The notes below the pieces were generated by a model. That model saw only the letters and a program-made list of their open reading frames with translations, did no database searches and was not told the origin of the DNA. The translations under genes were made by a program, and so were the position numbers. Shown here one piece after another: positions 24,179-32,245 of a stretch of 64,000 nt of DNA. Source of the DNA: Vibrio splendidus (GTDB lineage: Bacteria > Pseudomonadota > Gammaproteobacteria > Enterobacterales > Vibrionaceae). The stretch lies in assembly GCF_003345295.1 (NCBI RefSeq), contig NZ_CP031055.1, forward strand, positions 3,457,947-3,521,946, read 5' to 3'. How positions within the stretch are numbered: position 1 is the first letter of the stretch; every line of letters starts with the position of its first letter.

Positions 24179-24556
24179 TTAGATCATAAAGATGAAGATA
24201 ACAGACAACGCGCTAATAAGGCCTGCAACGAAGTAGCAGCCCACTTTACCTGCAACGCCGACGTGGAACTTAAGGTCGTGCATGCCGTGGTGAAGACGGT
24301 GCATTGCGTGCCACATTGGCAGTGCTAGTGTACCGATGATGAATAGCGCACCGATAATGCTGGTGGCGAATTCAGAAACACGTTCGTAGCTCATTGCATC
24401 CGCATCGATAATACCCATAGGCACTAAGATACCCAGCACTAGAATCGTGATTGGTGTGATCATCGCGAACCAAGTACCGCCAGCGCCGAATAGGCCCCAC
24501 CAGATTGGTTCATCAGAGCGTTTCGGATTGTGGTTAACATTGTAATTTGTGTTCAT
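24179..24556 (-). CDS. frdD: Fumarate reductase membrane anchor subunit D
   Basis: 125 residues from ATG 24556. Three membrane spans are seen (about 25-50, 62-87, 100-123), with 'HRLHHGMHDL' at the second-third span junction, typical of FrdD. With FrdC it anchors FrdAB to the inner membrane and binds menaquinol. Last gene of frdABCD; 11 bp after frdC. The bidirectional terminator and inverted repeats follow. Confidence 0.95.
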   Translation of the reverse strand: MNTNYNVNHNPKRSDEPIWWGLFGAGGTWFAMITPITILVLGILVPMGIIDADAMSYERVSEFATSIIGALFIIGTLALPMWHAMHRLHHGMHDLKFHVGVAGKVGCYFVAGLISALSVIFIFMI

Positions 24557-24567
24557 AACGAAGCTCC

Positions 24568-24951
24568 TTACACCACCATAAGAACGATTAAAGAAATAAA
24601 TGCCACCGCTGCCCACTGGGTCAGTACGATGATTCTTTTATCTACCAATTTGCCTTTAAGACGGATTGGCATTACTTGAGGCATCATGCTGAAGAAGGTC
24701 TGAGCGTGAAGTAAGCTGCCTAGCAGTGCCACGATATTAATACCGATAACGATAGGGTTAGCCATAAAGCTTAACCAACCTTCCCACGCTTCAGGACCTT
24801 TCACTAGCGAACCCAAGCCGAAGGTTAGGAACAGAGTGAATAGAATCAAAGGCAGTACAGTCGCTTCACGTAGCATGTAGAAACGGTAGAACGGATGGTT
24901 GCTCCACCACGTTCTCTTCATTTCACGAACATAAGGTTTACGATTGCTCAT
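24568..24951 (-). CDS. frdC: Fumarate reductase membrane anchor subunit C
   Basis: 127 residues from ATG 24951, which follows the frdB stop (24953) by one base. 'SNRKPYVREMKRTWW' at the start and 'FYRFYMLREATVLPLI' are canonical FrdC, with Glu29-equivalent in the 'MLREATVL' segment implicated in quinol binding in E. coli. Three membrane spans. It forms the quinol site with FrdD. Confidence 0.95.
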   Translation of the reverse strand: MSNRKPYVREMKRTWWSNHPFYRFYMLREATVLPLILFTLFLTFGLGSLVKGPEAWEGWLSFMANPIVIGINIVALLGSLLHAQTFFSMMPQVMPIRLKGKLVDKRIIVLTQWAAVAFISLIVLMVV

Positions 24952-24952
24952 A

Positions 24953-25717
24953 TTACGCTTCCTCCGTCGCTTTAACCAGCTCGCCATCAGGTTTGAACAT
25001 CGAAATAACGAAGTCCATTGAAGACTCAACTTTACCTTGGTTTACTGCAGCCGCTGGATCTACTTTCTTCGGACATACATCAGAACAGTAACCTACAAAC
25101 GTACAGCCCCAAGCGCCATTGTCGCCATTGATAAGCTTCATACGTTCAGCTTTACCATTGTCACGGCTATCTAGGTTGTAGCGGTGAGCAAGAGCAAGTG
25201 CCGCAGGACCGATGAACTCAGGGTTTAGACCAAACTGAGGACACGCTGCGTAACACAAACCACAGTTGATGCAGCCAGCGAACTGTTTGTACTTCGCCAT
25301 TTGCTCTGGAGTTTGGATGTTAGTGCCGTCTTCTGGCTTGCGGTCGTTACCAATGATGTAAGGCTTGATTGCTTCAAGGCGCTCGATGAACGGCGTCATG
25401 TCGACAATCAAATCTTTCTCGATTGGGAAGTTAGCCAATGGTTCAATCTTGAAGCCATTCGGGTAGTCACGTAAGAAGCTTTTACATGCCAGTTTTGGCA
25501 CGCCATCAACCATGATGCCGCAAGAACCACAAATCGCCATACGACAAGACCAACGGTAAGACAGGTCTTTATCTAGGTTATCTTTGATGTAACCAATAGC
25601 ATCAAGTACTGACATGGTTTCATCAAACGGAACTTCAAAGGTTTGAAAGTGAGGTTCTGCATCGTGCTCAGGGTCATAACGCAGGATTTCAATTTTTTGG
25701 ATTCGATTCGCTGACAT
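24953..25717 (-). CDS. frdB: Fumarate reductase iron-sulfur subunit
   Basis: 254 residues. The N-terminal ferredoxin domain shows the 2Fe-2S ligands in 'CRMAICGSCG' near residues 56-66 and a further Cys in 'PKLACKSF'. The C-terminal domain carries the 4Fe-4S and 3Fe-4S sets in 'CINCGLCYAACP' near 150 and 'CSDVCPKKVDP' near 210. It passes electrons from menaquinol (FrdCD) to the flavin of FrdA. Its start overlaps the last base of the frdA stop. Confidence 0.97.
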   Translation of the reverse strand: MSANRIQKIEILRYDPEHDAEPHFQTFEVPFDETMSVLDAIGYIKDNLDKDLSYRWSCRMAICGSCGIMVDGVPKLACKSFLRDYPNGFKIEPLANFPIEKDLIVDMTPFIERLEAIKPYIIGNDRKPEDGTNIQTPEQMAKYKQFAGCINCGLCYAACPQFGLNPEFIGPAALALAHRYNLDSRDNGKAERMKLINGDNGAWGCTFVGYCSDVCPKKVDPAAAVNQGKVESSMDFVISMFKPDGELVKATEEA

Positions 25718-27540
25718 TATGCTTGCTCCTCTTCGCTCTTCTTAGCATTCTCTTCTGCCGCTTTTTCAGCAGCAGCGGCTTTCTCGGCTGCTTCACCGTA
25801 TAGACGAGCTTTAGGTTGAGACTTAGTAATCTTAACGCCGCTGTAGTCGATAGTTGGTGCTGCATCTTCGTTGTAGAAAGATAGAGAGTGTTTCAGGAAG
25901 TTCACATCATCACGTTCTGTGCAGTTGTCGTCTAGACGTTGGTGTGCACCGCGAGATTCTTTACGAAGGATCGCTGAGTGAACCATTGCTTCTGCAACTT
26001 CAAGGCCGTAACCCACTTCGATAGCGTAAAGTAGGTCAGTGTTGAACACTTTGCCTTTGTCTTTAATGCTGATCTTCTTGTAGCGCGCTTTCAGTTCAGT
26101 GATTTTGTCGATGGTTTCTTGCATCAAGTCTTCTTGACGGTAGATACCACAACCCGCTTCCATGGTGTGACCCATTTCAGTACGGATGTCAGCCCAGTTC
26201 TCATCGCCTTCTTGAGCCAAGATACCTGCGATGCGATCTTCAACCGCTTTAATTTGCTTAGTGATGGCTTCTTCATTCCAGCCTTTGAATTCAGCTGCAC
26301 GTTTCACGGCTTGTTCACCGGCTACGCGGCCAAATACTACGAACTCAGCCAGAGAGTTAGAACCTAGGCGGTTTGCACCGTGCAGGCCAACTGAAGCACA
26401 TTCACCAACGGCGAATAGGCCTTTAATGCGAGTCTCACACGTACCGTTAGTTTCAATACCACCCATGGTGTAGTGAACGGTAGGGCGAATTGGGATTGGC
26501 TCTTTTGCTGGGTCTACGTTTACGTACGCTTTTGCAAGCTCACAGATGAACGGAAGACGTTCTTGCAGATACTCTTCACCAAGGTGGCGAAGGTCAAGGT
26601 GTACGACATCACCAAGCGGGTGCTTGATGGTGTTGCCTTTCTGCTGCTCGTGCCAGAATGCTTGAGAAACTTTGTCACGAGGACCCAGTTCCATGTATTT
26701 GTTTTTCGGCTCGCCCACTGGAGTTTCAGGGCCCATGCCGTAATCTTGCAGGTAACGGTAGCCGTTCTTGTTGACGATGATACCGCCTTCACCACGACAA
26801 CCTTCAGTCATCAAGATGCCAGTACCCGGTAGGCCTGTTGGGTGGTATTGAACGAACTCCATATCACGCAGTGGAACACCGTGGCGATAAGCCATTGCCA
26901 TACCGTCGCCAGTTACGATGCCGCCGTTGGTATTGCAGTGGTAAACACGACCTGCGCCACCCGTTGCTAATACAACAGATTTCGCTTTGATCGTAACAAG
27001 CTCACCTTCAGACATATGAATCGCGATTAGGCCTTGTACTTCGCCATCTTCAACGATCAAATCCACCACAAAGTACTCATCAAATCGTTTGATTGTGTCG
27101 TACTTCATCGAAGTCTGGAACAGAGTATGAAGCATGTGGAAGCCGGTTTTATCCGCTGCGAACCACGTTCTCTCTACTTTCATACCGCCGAATCGGCGTA
27201 CGTTTACTTCACCGTTTTCTTTACGACTCCATGGGCAGCCCCATTGTTCCATTTGGATCATTTCGCGAGTCGAGTTTTCAACAAAGTATTCAACAACATC
27301 CTGTTCACATAGCCAGTCGCCACCGCCAACAGTATCGTTGAAGTGGTTATCTAGGCTATCTTCGTCTTTAATTACTGCTGCTGAACCGCCTTCTGCTGCT
27401 ACCGTGTGCGAACGCATTGGGTAAACTTTAGAAATCAGTGCTACTTCCAATTCAGGATTAGCTTCAGCCGCAGCGATAGCTGTACGAAGACCAGCGCCGC
27501 CTGCGCCGATGACTGCGATATCTGTGGTAATTGTCTTCAC
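25717..27540 (-). CDS. frdA: Fumarate reductase flavoprotein subunit
   Basis: 607 residues. FAD-binding 'GAGGAGLRTAIA' at residues 11-22, the covalent-flavin histidine in 'MRSHTVAAEGG' near 45, 'HPTGLPGTGILMTEGCRGEGG' region near 232-252 with active-site residues, and 'HRLDDNCTERDD' near 545. It reduces fumarate to succinate in anaerobic respiration, facing the cytoplasm. The C-terminal tail is Ala/Glu/Lys-rich and longer than in E. coli. First gene of frdABCD. Its leader contains a 17-bp tandem repeat, and CRP- and FNR-like sites lie about 250-290 bp upstream. Confidence 0.97.
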   Translation of the reverse strand: MKTITTDIAVIGAGGAGLRTAIAAAEANPELEVALISKVYPMRSHTVAAEGGSAAVIKDEDSLDNHFNDTVGGGDWLCEQDVVEYFVENSTREMIQMEQWGCPWSRKENGEVNVRRFGGMKVERTWFAADKTGFHMLHTLFQTSMKYDTIKRFDEYFVVDLIVEDGEVQGLIAIHMSEGELVTIKAKSVVLATGGAGRVYHCNTNGGIVTGDGMAMAYRHGVPLRDMEFVQYHPTGLPGTGILMTEGCRGEGGIIVNKNGYRYLQDYGMGPETPVGEPKNKYMELGPRDKVSQAFWHEQQKGNTIKHPLGDVVHLDLRHLGEEYLQERLPFICELAKAYVNVDPAKEPIPIRPTVHYTMGGIETNGTCETRIKGLFAVGECASVGLHGANRLGSNSLAEFVVFGRVAGEQAVKRAAEFKGWNEEAITKQIKAVEDRIAGILAQEGDENWADIRTEMGHTMEAGCGIYRQEDLMQETIDKITELKARYKKISIKDKGKVFNTDLLYAIEVGYGLEVAEAMVHSAILRKESRGAHQRLDDNCTERDDVNFLKHSLSFYNEDAAPTIDYSGVKITKSQPKARLYGEAAEKAAAAEKAAEENAKKSEEEQA

Positions 27541-27592
27541 AGTTATTCTCCAGTGTGATGCGGAGTATTCCGCTTGTTATTATAAAAAGCTT

Positions 27593-27660
27593 ATTGGTAG
27601 TACTTACTAATTGGCAGTACTTACTTATTGAGAGCACTTACTAATCGATAGTACGTAAAC
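27593..27660. repeat. 17-bp tandem repeat (x4) in the frdA leader
   Basis: Four 17-bp units (27593-27609, 27610-27626, 27627-27643, 27644-27660), each like ATTGGTAGTACTTACTA with 1-6 changes. They end 53 bp before the frdA start codon on the minus strand. The rest of the gap between frdA and epmA (27661-28041) holds the CRP/FNR-like sites and no gene. Confidence 0.9.
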
Positions 27661-27790
27661 GGCATCAACCGTTTATCACCCCTAAGCCTTAAGTGGTAGG
27701 TTCAGTGTACGAGAGGAAGGTATTTGAAAAGTTGATGTATTTGGGTTTTTAGGTCGGTAATGCATATGGAGGCATAGAAATTATAGGTTA

Positions 27791-27806
27791 TGTGACTGCA
27801 ATCACG
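27791..27806. promoter_or_regulatory. CRP-like site upstream of frdA
   Basis: TGTGACTGCAATCACG matches the CRP consensus TGTGA-N6-TCACA except for the last base. It lies between divergent frdA and epmA, about 250 bp from the frdA start and 236 bp from the epmA start. Confidence 0.65.
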
Positions 27807-27817
27807 GCAATGAATTG

Positions 27818-27831
27818 TTGATAACGATTAA
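27818..27831. promoter_or_regulatory. FNR-like site upstream of frdA
   Basis: TTGATAACGATTAA matches the FNR consensus TTGAT-N4-ATCAA at 9 of 10 positions. It lies 11 bp after the CRP-like site. FNR control of fumarate reductase is well established in E. coli; for this species it is inferred. Confidence 0.55.
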
Positions 27832-28041
27832 CCCACAGGACTGGTGTTAACGGCTTGTTGAGTATGATTTTCGTTATCAATGTTGATGTGGAAGCTGTAT
27901 TGATAATTGTATTGTAGAACGTAATTTTCTGGCTTCATTAAAACAACATTTTGCTTTCATCAATAGACAGATAGAAGCTTACAAAAGAGACGAAAGGTGG
28001 TAATTTTCGTCGCCTAGAATTCAGTGATATGGAACTTAATA

Positions 28042-29013
28042 ATGCACTCTACATGGCAACCGGCCGCAACCATTAAGCACTTAAAGCAACGTGCTGATAT
28101 CCTTAATCAAATTCGTCAGTTCTTTACAGAACGAAACGTGATGGAGGTGGATACGCCTGCGATGAGTCACGCTACGGTGACGGATGTGCATTTGCATACG
28201 TTCAAAACTGAATTCGTAGGGCCGGGTTATGCGCACGGCCAGCCATTGTTCTTTATGACCAGCCCTGAGTTTCATATGAAACGACTGTTAGCGGCGGGCA
28301 GTGGCTGTATCTACCAAATTTGTAAGTCTTTTCGTAATGAAGAAAACGGCCGTTACCATAACCCTGAGTTCACCATGTTGGAGTGGTATCGCGTTGGCTT
28401 TGATCATCATGACCTGATGGATGAAATGGATTTGCTGTTACAGCAGGTTCTAAAATCAGGTGTTGCGGAGCGAATGACTTACCAACAAGCCTTTATTGAT
28501 GTATTGGGTGTGTGTCCATTAGAAGATTCTATGGATACTTTAAAGCAGGCTGCCGCGAAACTAGGGCTCAGCGACATTGCAGATCCAGAAGACGATCGTG
28601 ACACCTTGCTGCAGCTGCTGTTTAGTATTGGGGTTGAAGCTAAGATAGGGCAACAAGTACCTGCGTTTGTTTATGACTTTCCGGCTTCACAAGCTGCACT
28701 AGCCAAGATTAACCCGAATGATTCACGAGTGGCGGATCGCTTTGAGGTGTATTTCAAAGGGATTGAATTAGCAAACGGCTTCCATGAACTCGATAAACCA
28801 CAAGAACAACTTCAGCGCTTTGAAGGTGATAATGCCAAACGTATTGAGATGGGCTTATCGCCTCAACCGATTGACCATCACTTGATTGAGGCATTAAAAG
28901 CGGGCTTACCAGACTGTGCCGGTGTTGCTTTAGGTATCGATCGTCTGATCATGTTGGCTTTGGGCTACGACCATATCGATGACGTGACGGCTTTTCCGTT
29001 CCCGCGTTCTTAG
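28042..29013 (+). CDS. epmA: EF-P--(R)-beta-lysine ligase
   Basis: 323 residues from ATG 28042, with GGAA upstream; a GTG at 28024 would only add six residues. It is a class II lysyl-tRNA synthetase catalytic core without the anticodon-binding domain: motif 2 'FRNEENGRYHNPEFTMLEWY' (two blocks, residues about 100-119) and motif 3 'GVALGIDRLIML' near 300. EpmA activates (R)-beta-lysine and attaches it to EF-P Lys34. Gene order epmA-frdABCD with efp/epmB nearby is as in E. coli. Divergent from frdA. Confidence 0.96.
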   Translation: MHSTWQPAATIKHLKQRADILNQIRQFFTERNVMEVDTPAMSHATVTDVHLHTFKTEFVGPGYAHGQPLFFMTSPEFHMKRLLAAGSGCIYQICKSFRNEENGRYHNPEFTMLEWYRVGFDHHDLMDEMDLLLQQVLKSGVAERMTYQQAFIDVLGVCPLEDSMDTLKQAAAKLGLSDIADPEDDRDTLLQLLFSIGVEAKIGQQVPAFVYDFPASQAALAKINPNDSRVADRFEVYFKGIELANGFHELDKPQEQLQRFEGDNAKRIEMGLSPQPIDHHLIEALKAGLPDCAGVALGIDRLIMLALGYDHIDDVTAFPFPRS

Positions 29014-29046
29014 CTTTCTGTTCAGTTAGTCCTACTTACTGCTTGG

Positions 29047-29934
29047 CTAACTGACCAAAATACCAGTACCCACGACGGCAACAATAGCACCTATCCAAGC
29101 GTAGGCATTCGGCCTTTGCTTGGTGTAAAGCCAAAGTATTGGTAACAACATGATTGGCGTGGTCGAAGATAACAGTGCGACCATACCGACATTGCCTTCC
29201 TGCAACGCATACAAAATCAGTGTCATTCCCACGGCCATCGCTAAAAAGCCATTAACCGCAGTAATTGCGAATATTTGTTTATTCATTGGATTGATCGCGC
29301 GCGAAAGCTTAGCGCCTGTTAAACGAAACAGCGAGTGAGCAACAAAGGCGGTGATCATTCGAATGGCAGAGGCTGCAATTGGGTCGATACTGGTTTGCAT
29401 CACGGGTTTGGCAATAATGCCGCCCAATGCTTGGCAGATCGCGGCGGTGATTCCCAGCGCTACACCAATCCACACCGTGCCCTTAATGGTTTCGAGTTGG
29501 TTATTCGATTGCCCTCGACGACCAAAGAAGATTGCGGTTAATACACCACTAAACACCAATGCCGAGCCAATCAGCTCCACCGAAGTCATGCTTTCGCTAA
29601 ACAGGAAGTAACCAAGAATCGCCGAGAACACGGCGTGACAAGAGAACAGCAAACCGGCTTGGCGTGGCCCCATGCGATTCAAGCACGCGAATAGAGCGGT
29701 ATCACCAATGAAGATGCCAATTAGGCCAGATAGCATCATCGGCGTGACTAGGTCGGCTTCGACACTTGACCACCCACCTGTAAACCAAGCCATGCTTGAT
29801 AAGATGATCGCGGTACAACCCATTCGCCAGCGGCTATAGGCGAAAGAACCTAAGTGTTGAGCAGGTTTTACTGACATTAGGCTCGCAATCGCCCAAAGAA
29901 AAGCGGCAGCTAGAGCTAACCATTCGAATCCCAT
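29047..29934 (-). CDS. EamA/DMT-family transporter
   Basis: 295 residues from ATG 29934 with AAGGA about 10 bases upstream; longer starts add a polar stretch. Ten hydrophobic spans in two homologous halves of five, typical of the EamA fold. 'SESMTSVELIGSALVFSGV' near the end of repeat 1 and 'RPNAYAWIGAIVAVVGTGIL' near the C-terminus are the matching repeat ends. These carry metabolites or amino acids across the inner membrane; the substrate is unknown. It is convergent with epmA, 33 bp apart. Confidence 0.85.
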   Translation of the reverse strand: MGFEWLALAAAFLWAIASLMSVKPAQHLGSFAYSRWRMGCTAIILSSMAWFTGGWSSVEADLVTPMMLSGLIGIFIGDTALFACLNRMGPRQAGLLFSCHAVFSAILGYFLFSESMTSVELIGSALVFSGVLTAIFFGRRGQSNNQLETIKGTVWIGVALGITAAICQALGGIIAKPVMQTSIDPIAASAIRMITAFVAHSLFRLTGAKLSRAINPMNKQIFAITAVNGFLAMAVGMTLILYALQEGNVGMVALLSSTTPIMLLPILWLYTKQRPNAYAWIGAIVAVVGTGILVS

Positions 29935-30092
29935 CTGAATAACATCCTTGTGTCTGGGATAAATTAGCTCATCAATATGCATCAAACCGAACTGAGAACA
30001 AAGTGATTCTTATGAAAGAACGACTTTGTTTCAGTTATTAGTTTATGTCAGCTGTCGCTTGCTGGTGTGGTCCAACTTACTTTGCTTGAGGC

Positions 30093-30137
30093 GCGCTATA
30101 CCTCAAAGTGCTATACCTTAAAGCGCTCTACGTCTTG
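30093..30137. repeat. 15-bp tandem repeat across the chemoreceptor stop codon
   Basis: GCGCTATACCTCAAA (30093-30107), GTGCTATACCTTAAA (30108-30122) and a diverged GCGCTCTACGTC. The stop of the minus-strand chemoreceptor gene (30111-30113) is in the second unit, so the gene's 3' end has been duplicated outwards. Confidence 0.88.
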
Positions 30138-31991
30138 GCGCATTGACTCTGCAGCGCCGCTCATTTCATTTGAGCTATTGCGGCTGCTTTCCGCTTGTTG
30201 TGCTAGATCGTCAGAGGCATCTTTGATTCCTTGCGTATTACGGCTGATGTCCTCGCTTACGGCGCGTTGCTCTTCTGCAGCACTCGCGATTTGCAGCGCC
30301 ATGTCGTTGATTTCAGTGATCGCTTGCGTGATTTTAGTCAGGCTGCCATGGGCTTGTTCTGCGAAGCCAACACTGTTCTCTGCCAGTTGAGTGCTGGTGG
30401 TCATGCTTTCAACGGCATGTTCAGTATTCTTTTGCAGCGTATCAATCATCACGCGGATTTCTTCGGTCGATCCATGCGTTCTCTGACTTAACACGCGCAC
30501 TTCATCGGCCACAACCGCAAACCCACGACCTTGTTCACCCGCACGAGCGGCTTCAATCGCTGCATTCAATGCCAACAGGTTGGTCTGTTCGGCAATGCCT
30601 TGAATGGTGGATAGGATCTGATTGATGCTTTGCGCATTGCTCTCTAATTCACGAATAACATTGGCTGCATCTTCAACTTGAGTCGCCAAGCCAGTAATCG
30701 CATCGCGGTTTTGTTGGATTACCTCTTGTCCTTCGTTACAAGCGGTAGCGGATGCCTGAGAAGCGGATGCTGTTAATTCGGCATGACTAGCCACTTCGGC
30801 TGCGGTGGCGGACATCTCATGAATCGCGGTCGCAATTTGGTTGATATCGTTTTGTTGATTCTCAACGCTAATCGAAGATTGGGTCGCCAGTTGATTGGCT
30901 TTCTCTGCATGATTGTTGAGATCGTGGCTGTGTTCTATCACGCCCTTCAACATGCTTTGCATTTGACTCAAGAACTGGTTCACAAGCTCGGCAAGTTTAC
31001 CAATCTCATCCATACGTGTTATATCAATACGCTGAGTGAGGTCGCCTCTGCCTTGTGCGAGCTGAGTCAGCGCTTCTGACAAGGTTTGTAATGGAGAAAG
31101 TAGGCGGTTGATGACCATTGTGCTCGCAATTGAAATGATGATGTACAACACCAAAGAGGTCAGCGTGATGAATTGAATGGCATCGGATACAGCAGAAAAC
31201 GCCATGTCTTTATCGATAACGATACCTAACGACCAATCAGTATTCGGGACATTGGCAATATAGACCAGCTTATCGCCTTGACCAGGCCAAGTGAGAGTGG
31301 TGATTATTTGGTTTTGGAGCAGTTGTGACACCTTGTTGGTTGTGAGTTCCGGATTCAAACTGGTCAGTGGTTTTTGACTCAGTTCTTCATCACTGTAGGC
31401 CACAATGTTGTTATTGCCGTCGACTAAAAACGCAAAACCATCGTTCTCGAGTTTTACATTAAGCACGGTATCAATAATGCTGGTTACGGTTAGATCGGCC
31501 GCGAGAACACCTTGTCTATCGCCACTGAATGCTTTCGCAAAGCTGATGACAATGCTGCCGTCAAAATCTTGATAAGGTTCGGTAATGATGAGATCTGATG
31601 TTGCGTTTGCATCTTTATACCAAGGGCGCGTGCGCGGGTCGTAGCCTGCTGGCCAATCTTCACCTTTGTCACCATAGGCGATAGTGCCATCGCTGAACCC
31701 TGCATAAACAGACAAGAATTGTCCGGCTTGCTTGGTGATCAATAACTCGCGATCAGAGTTGCTATTGCTTGAAATGGTCGATTCATTGGCAAGCATCATA
31801 TCACTGCGGATTGAGAGCCAATCGGCAATGTAATTGGTGGTGCCAACACTGACATTTTTCATTTCTTGGTTAATCGCGACTTCAGTCTCTTGAGTCAGCT
31901 GATTAACTGATATCCAAGCTTGAGCGCCACTCACGACGGCGATAATGACCGCAATCGCGATCTGAATTTTAAACTTAATAGTATGTCTCAA
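30111..31991 (-). CDS. Methyl-accepting chemotaxis protein, dCache-type sensor
   Basis: 626 residues. Membrane span at about 8-28, a periplasmic double Cache domain (about 35-275) with 'DPRTRPWYKDA' (residues about 118-128), then span 2 near 278-300, HAMP to about 350 and the cytoplasmic signalling domain with the hairpin tip 'EQTNLLALNAAIEAARAGE' near 490. The R-x-x-W-Y and later Asp residues fit the amino-acid-binding dCache_1 motif, so amino acids are the likely ligands, but this is inference. No C-terminal CheR-binding pentapeptide is visible. It stands alone and belongs to a block of three genes inserted between epmA and psd relative to E. coli. Confidence 0.93.
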   Translation of the reverse strand: MRHTIKFKIQIAIAVIIAVVSGAQAWISVNQLTQETEVAINQEMKNVSVGTTNYIADWLSIRSDMMLANESTISSNSNSDRELLITKQAGQFLSVYAGFSDGTIAYGDKGEDWPAGYDPRTRPWYKDANATSDLIITEPYQDFDGSIVISFAKAFSGDRQGVLAADLTVTSIIDTVLNVKLENDGFAFLVDGNNNIVAYSDEELSQKPLTSLNPELTTNKVSQLLQNQIITTLTWPGQGDKLVYIANVPNTDWSLGIVIDKDMAFSAVSDAIQFITLTSLVLYIIISIASTMVINRLLSPLQTLSEALTQLAQGRGDLTQRIDITRMDEIGKLAELVNQFLSQMQSMLKGVIEHSHDLNNHAEKANQLATQSSISVENQQNDINQIATAIHEMSATAAEVASHAELTASASQASATACNEGQEVIQQNRDAITGLATQVEDAANVIRELESNAQSINQILSTIQGIAEQTNLLALNAAIEAARAGEQGRGFAVVADEVRVLSQRTHGSTEEIRVMIDTLQKNTEHAVESMTTSTQLAENSVGFAEQAHGSLTKITQAITEINDMALQIASAAEEQRAVSEDISRNTQGIKDASDDLAQQAESSRNSSNEMSGAAESMRQDVERFKV

Positions 31992-32186
31992 GGTCTATTC
32001 CTCTCTATTAGACAAAAACCTAATTACGTACTTGATGGTGAATTGGTGTGTCTCTGATGCGTGTATAGTGCCGTTGTCTTGATGTTGGTAAATGTGTTTA
32101 AAATCAAAAATTTAAAATGACCTATCGTTATTTTTAATAAACCGTGAAGTAGAATCACAATTATCTATCGATTAAAAACTGCTAAA

Positions 32187-32224
32187 CCCTCCAGATAGCG
32201 AAATCACGATTGCTATCTGGAGGG
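32187..32224 (-). terminator. Strong terminator of the DASS transporter gene
   Basis: A perfect 13-bp stem (32187-32199 with 32212-32224). On the minus strand it is followed by TTTAGCAGTTTTT, so it ends the transporter transcript. The rest of 31992-32186 shows no gene. Confidence 0.8.
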
Positions 32225-32245
32225 CTATAGTGAGAATTTAACGTG

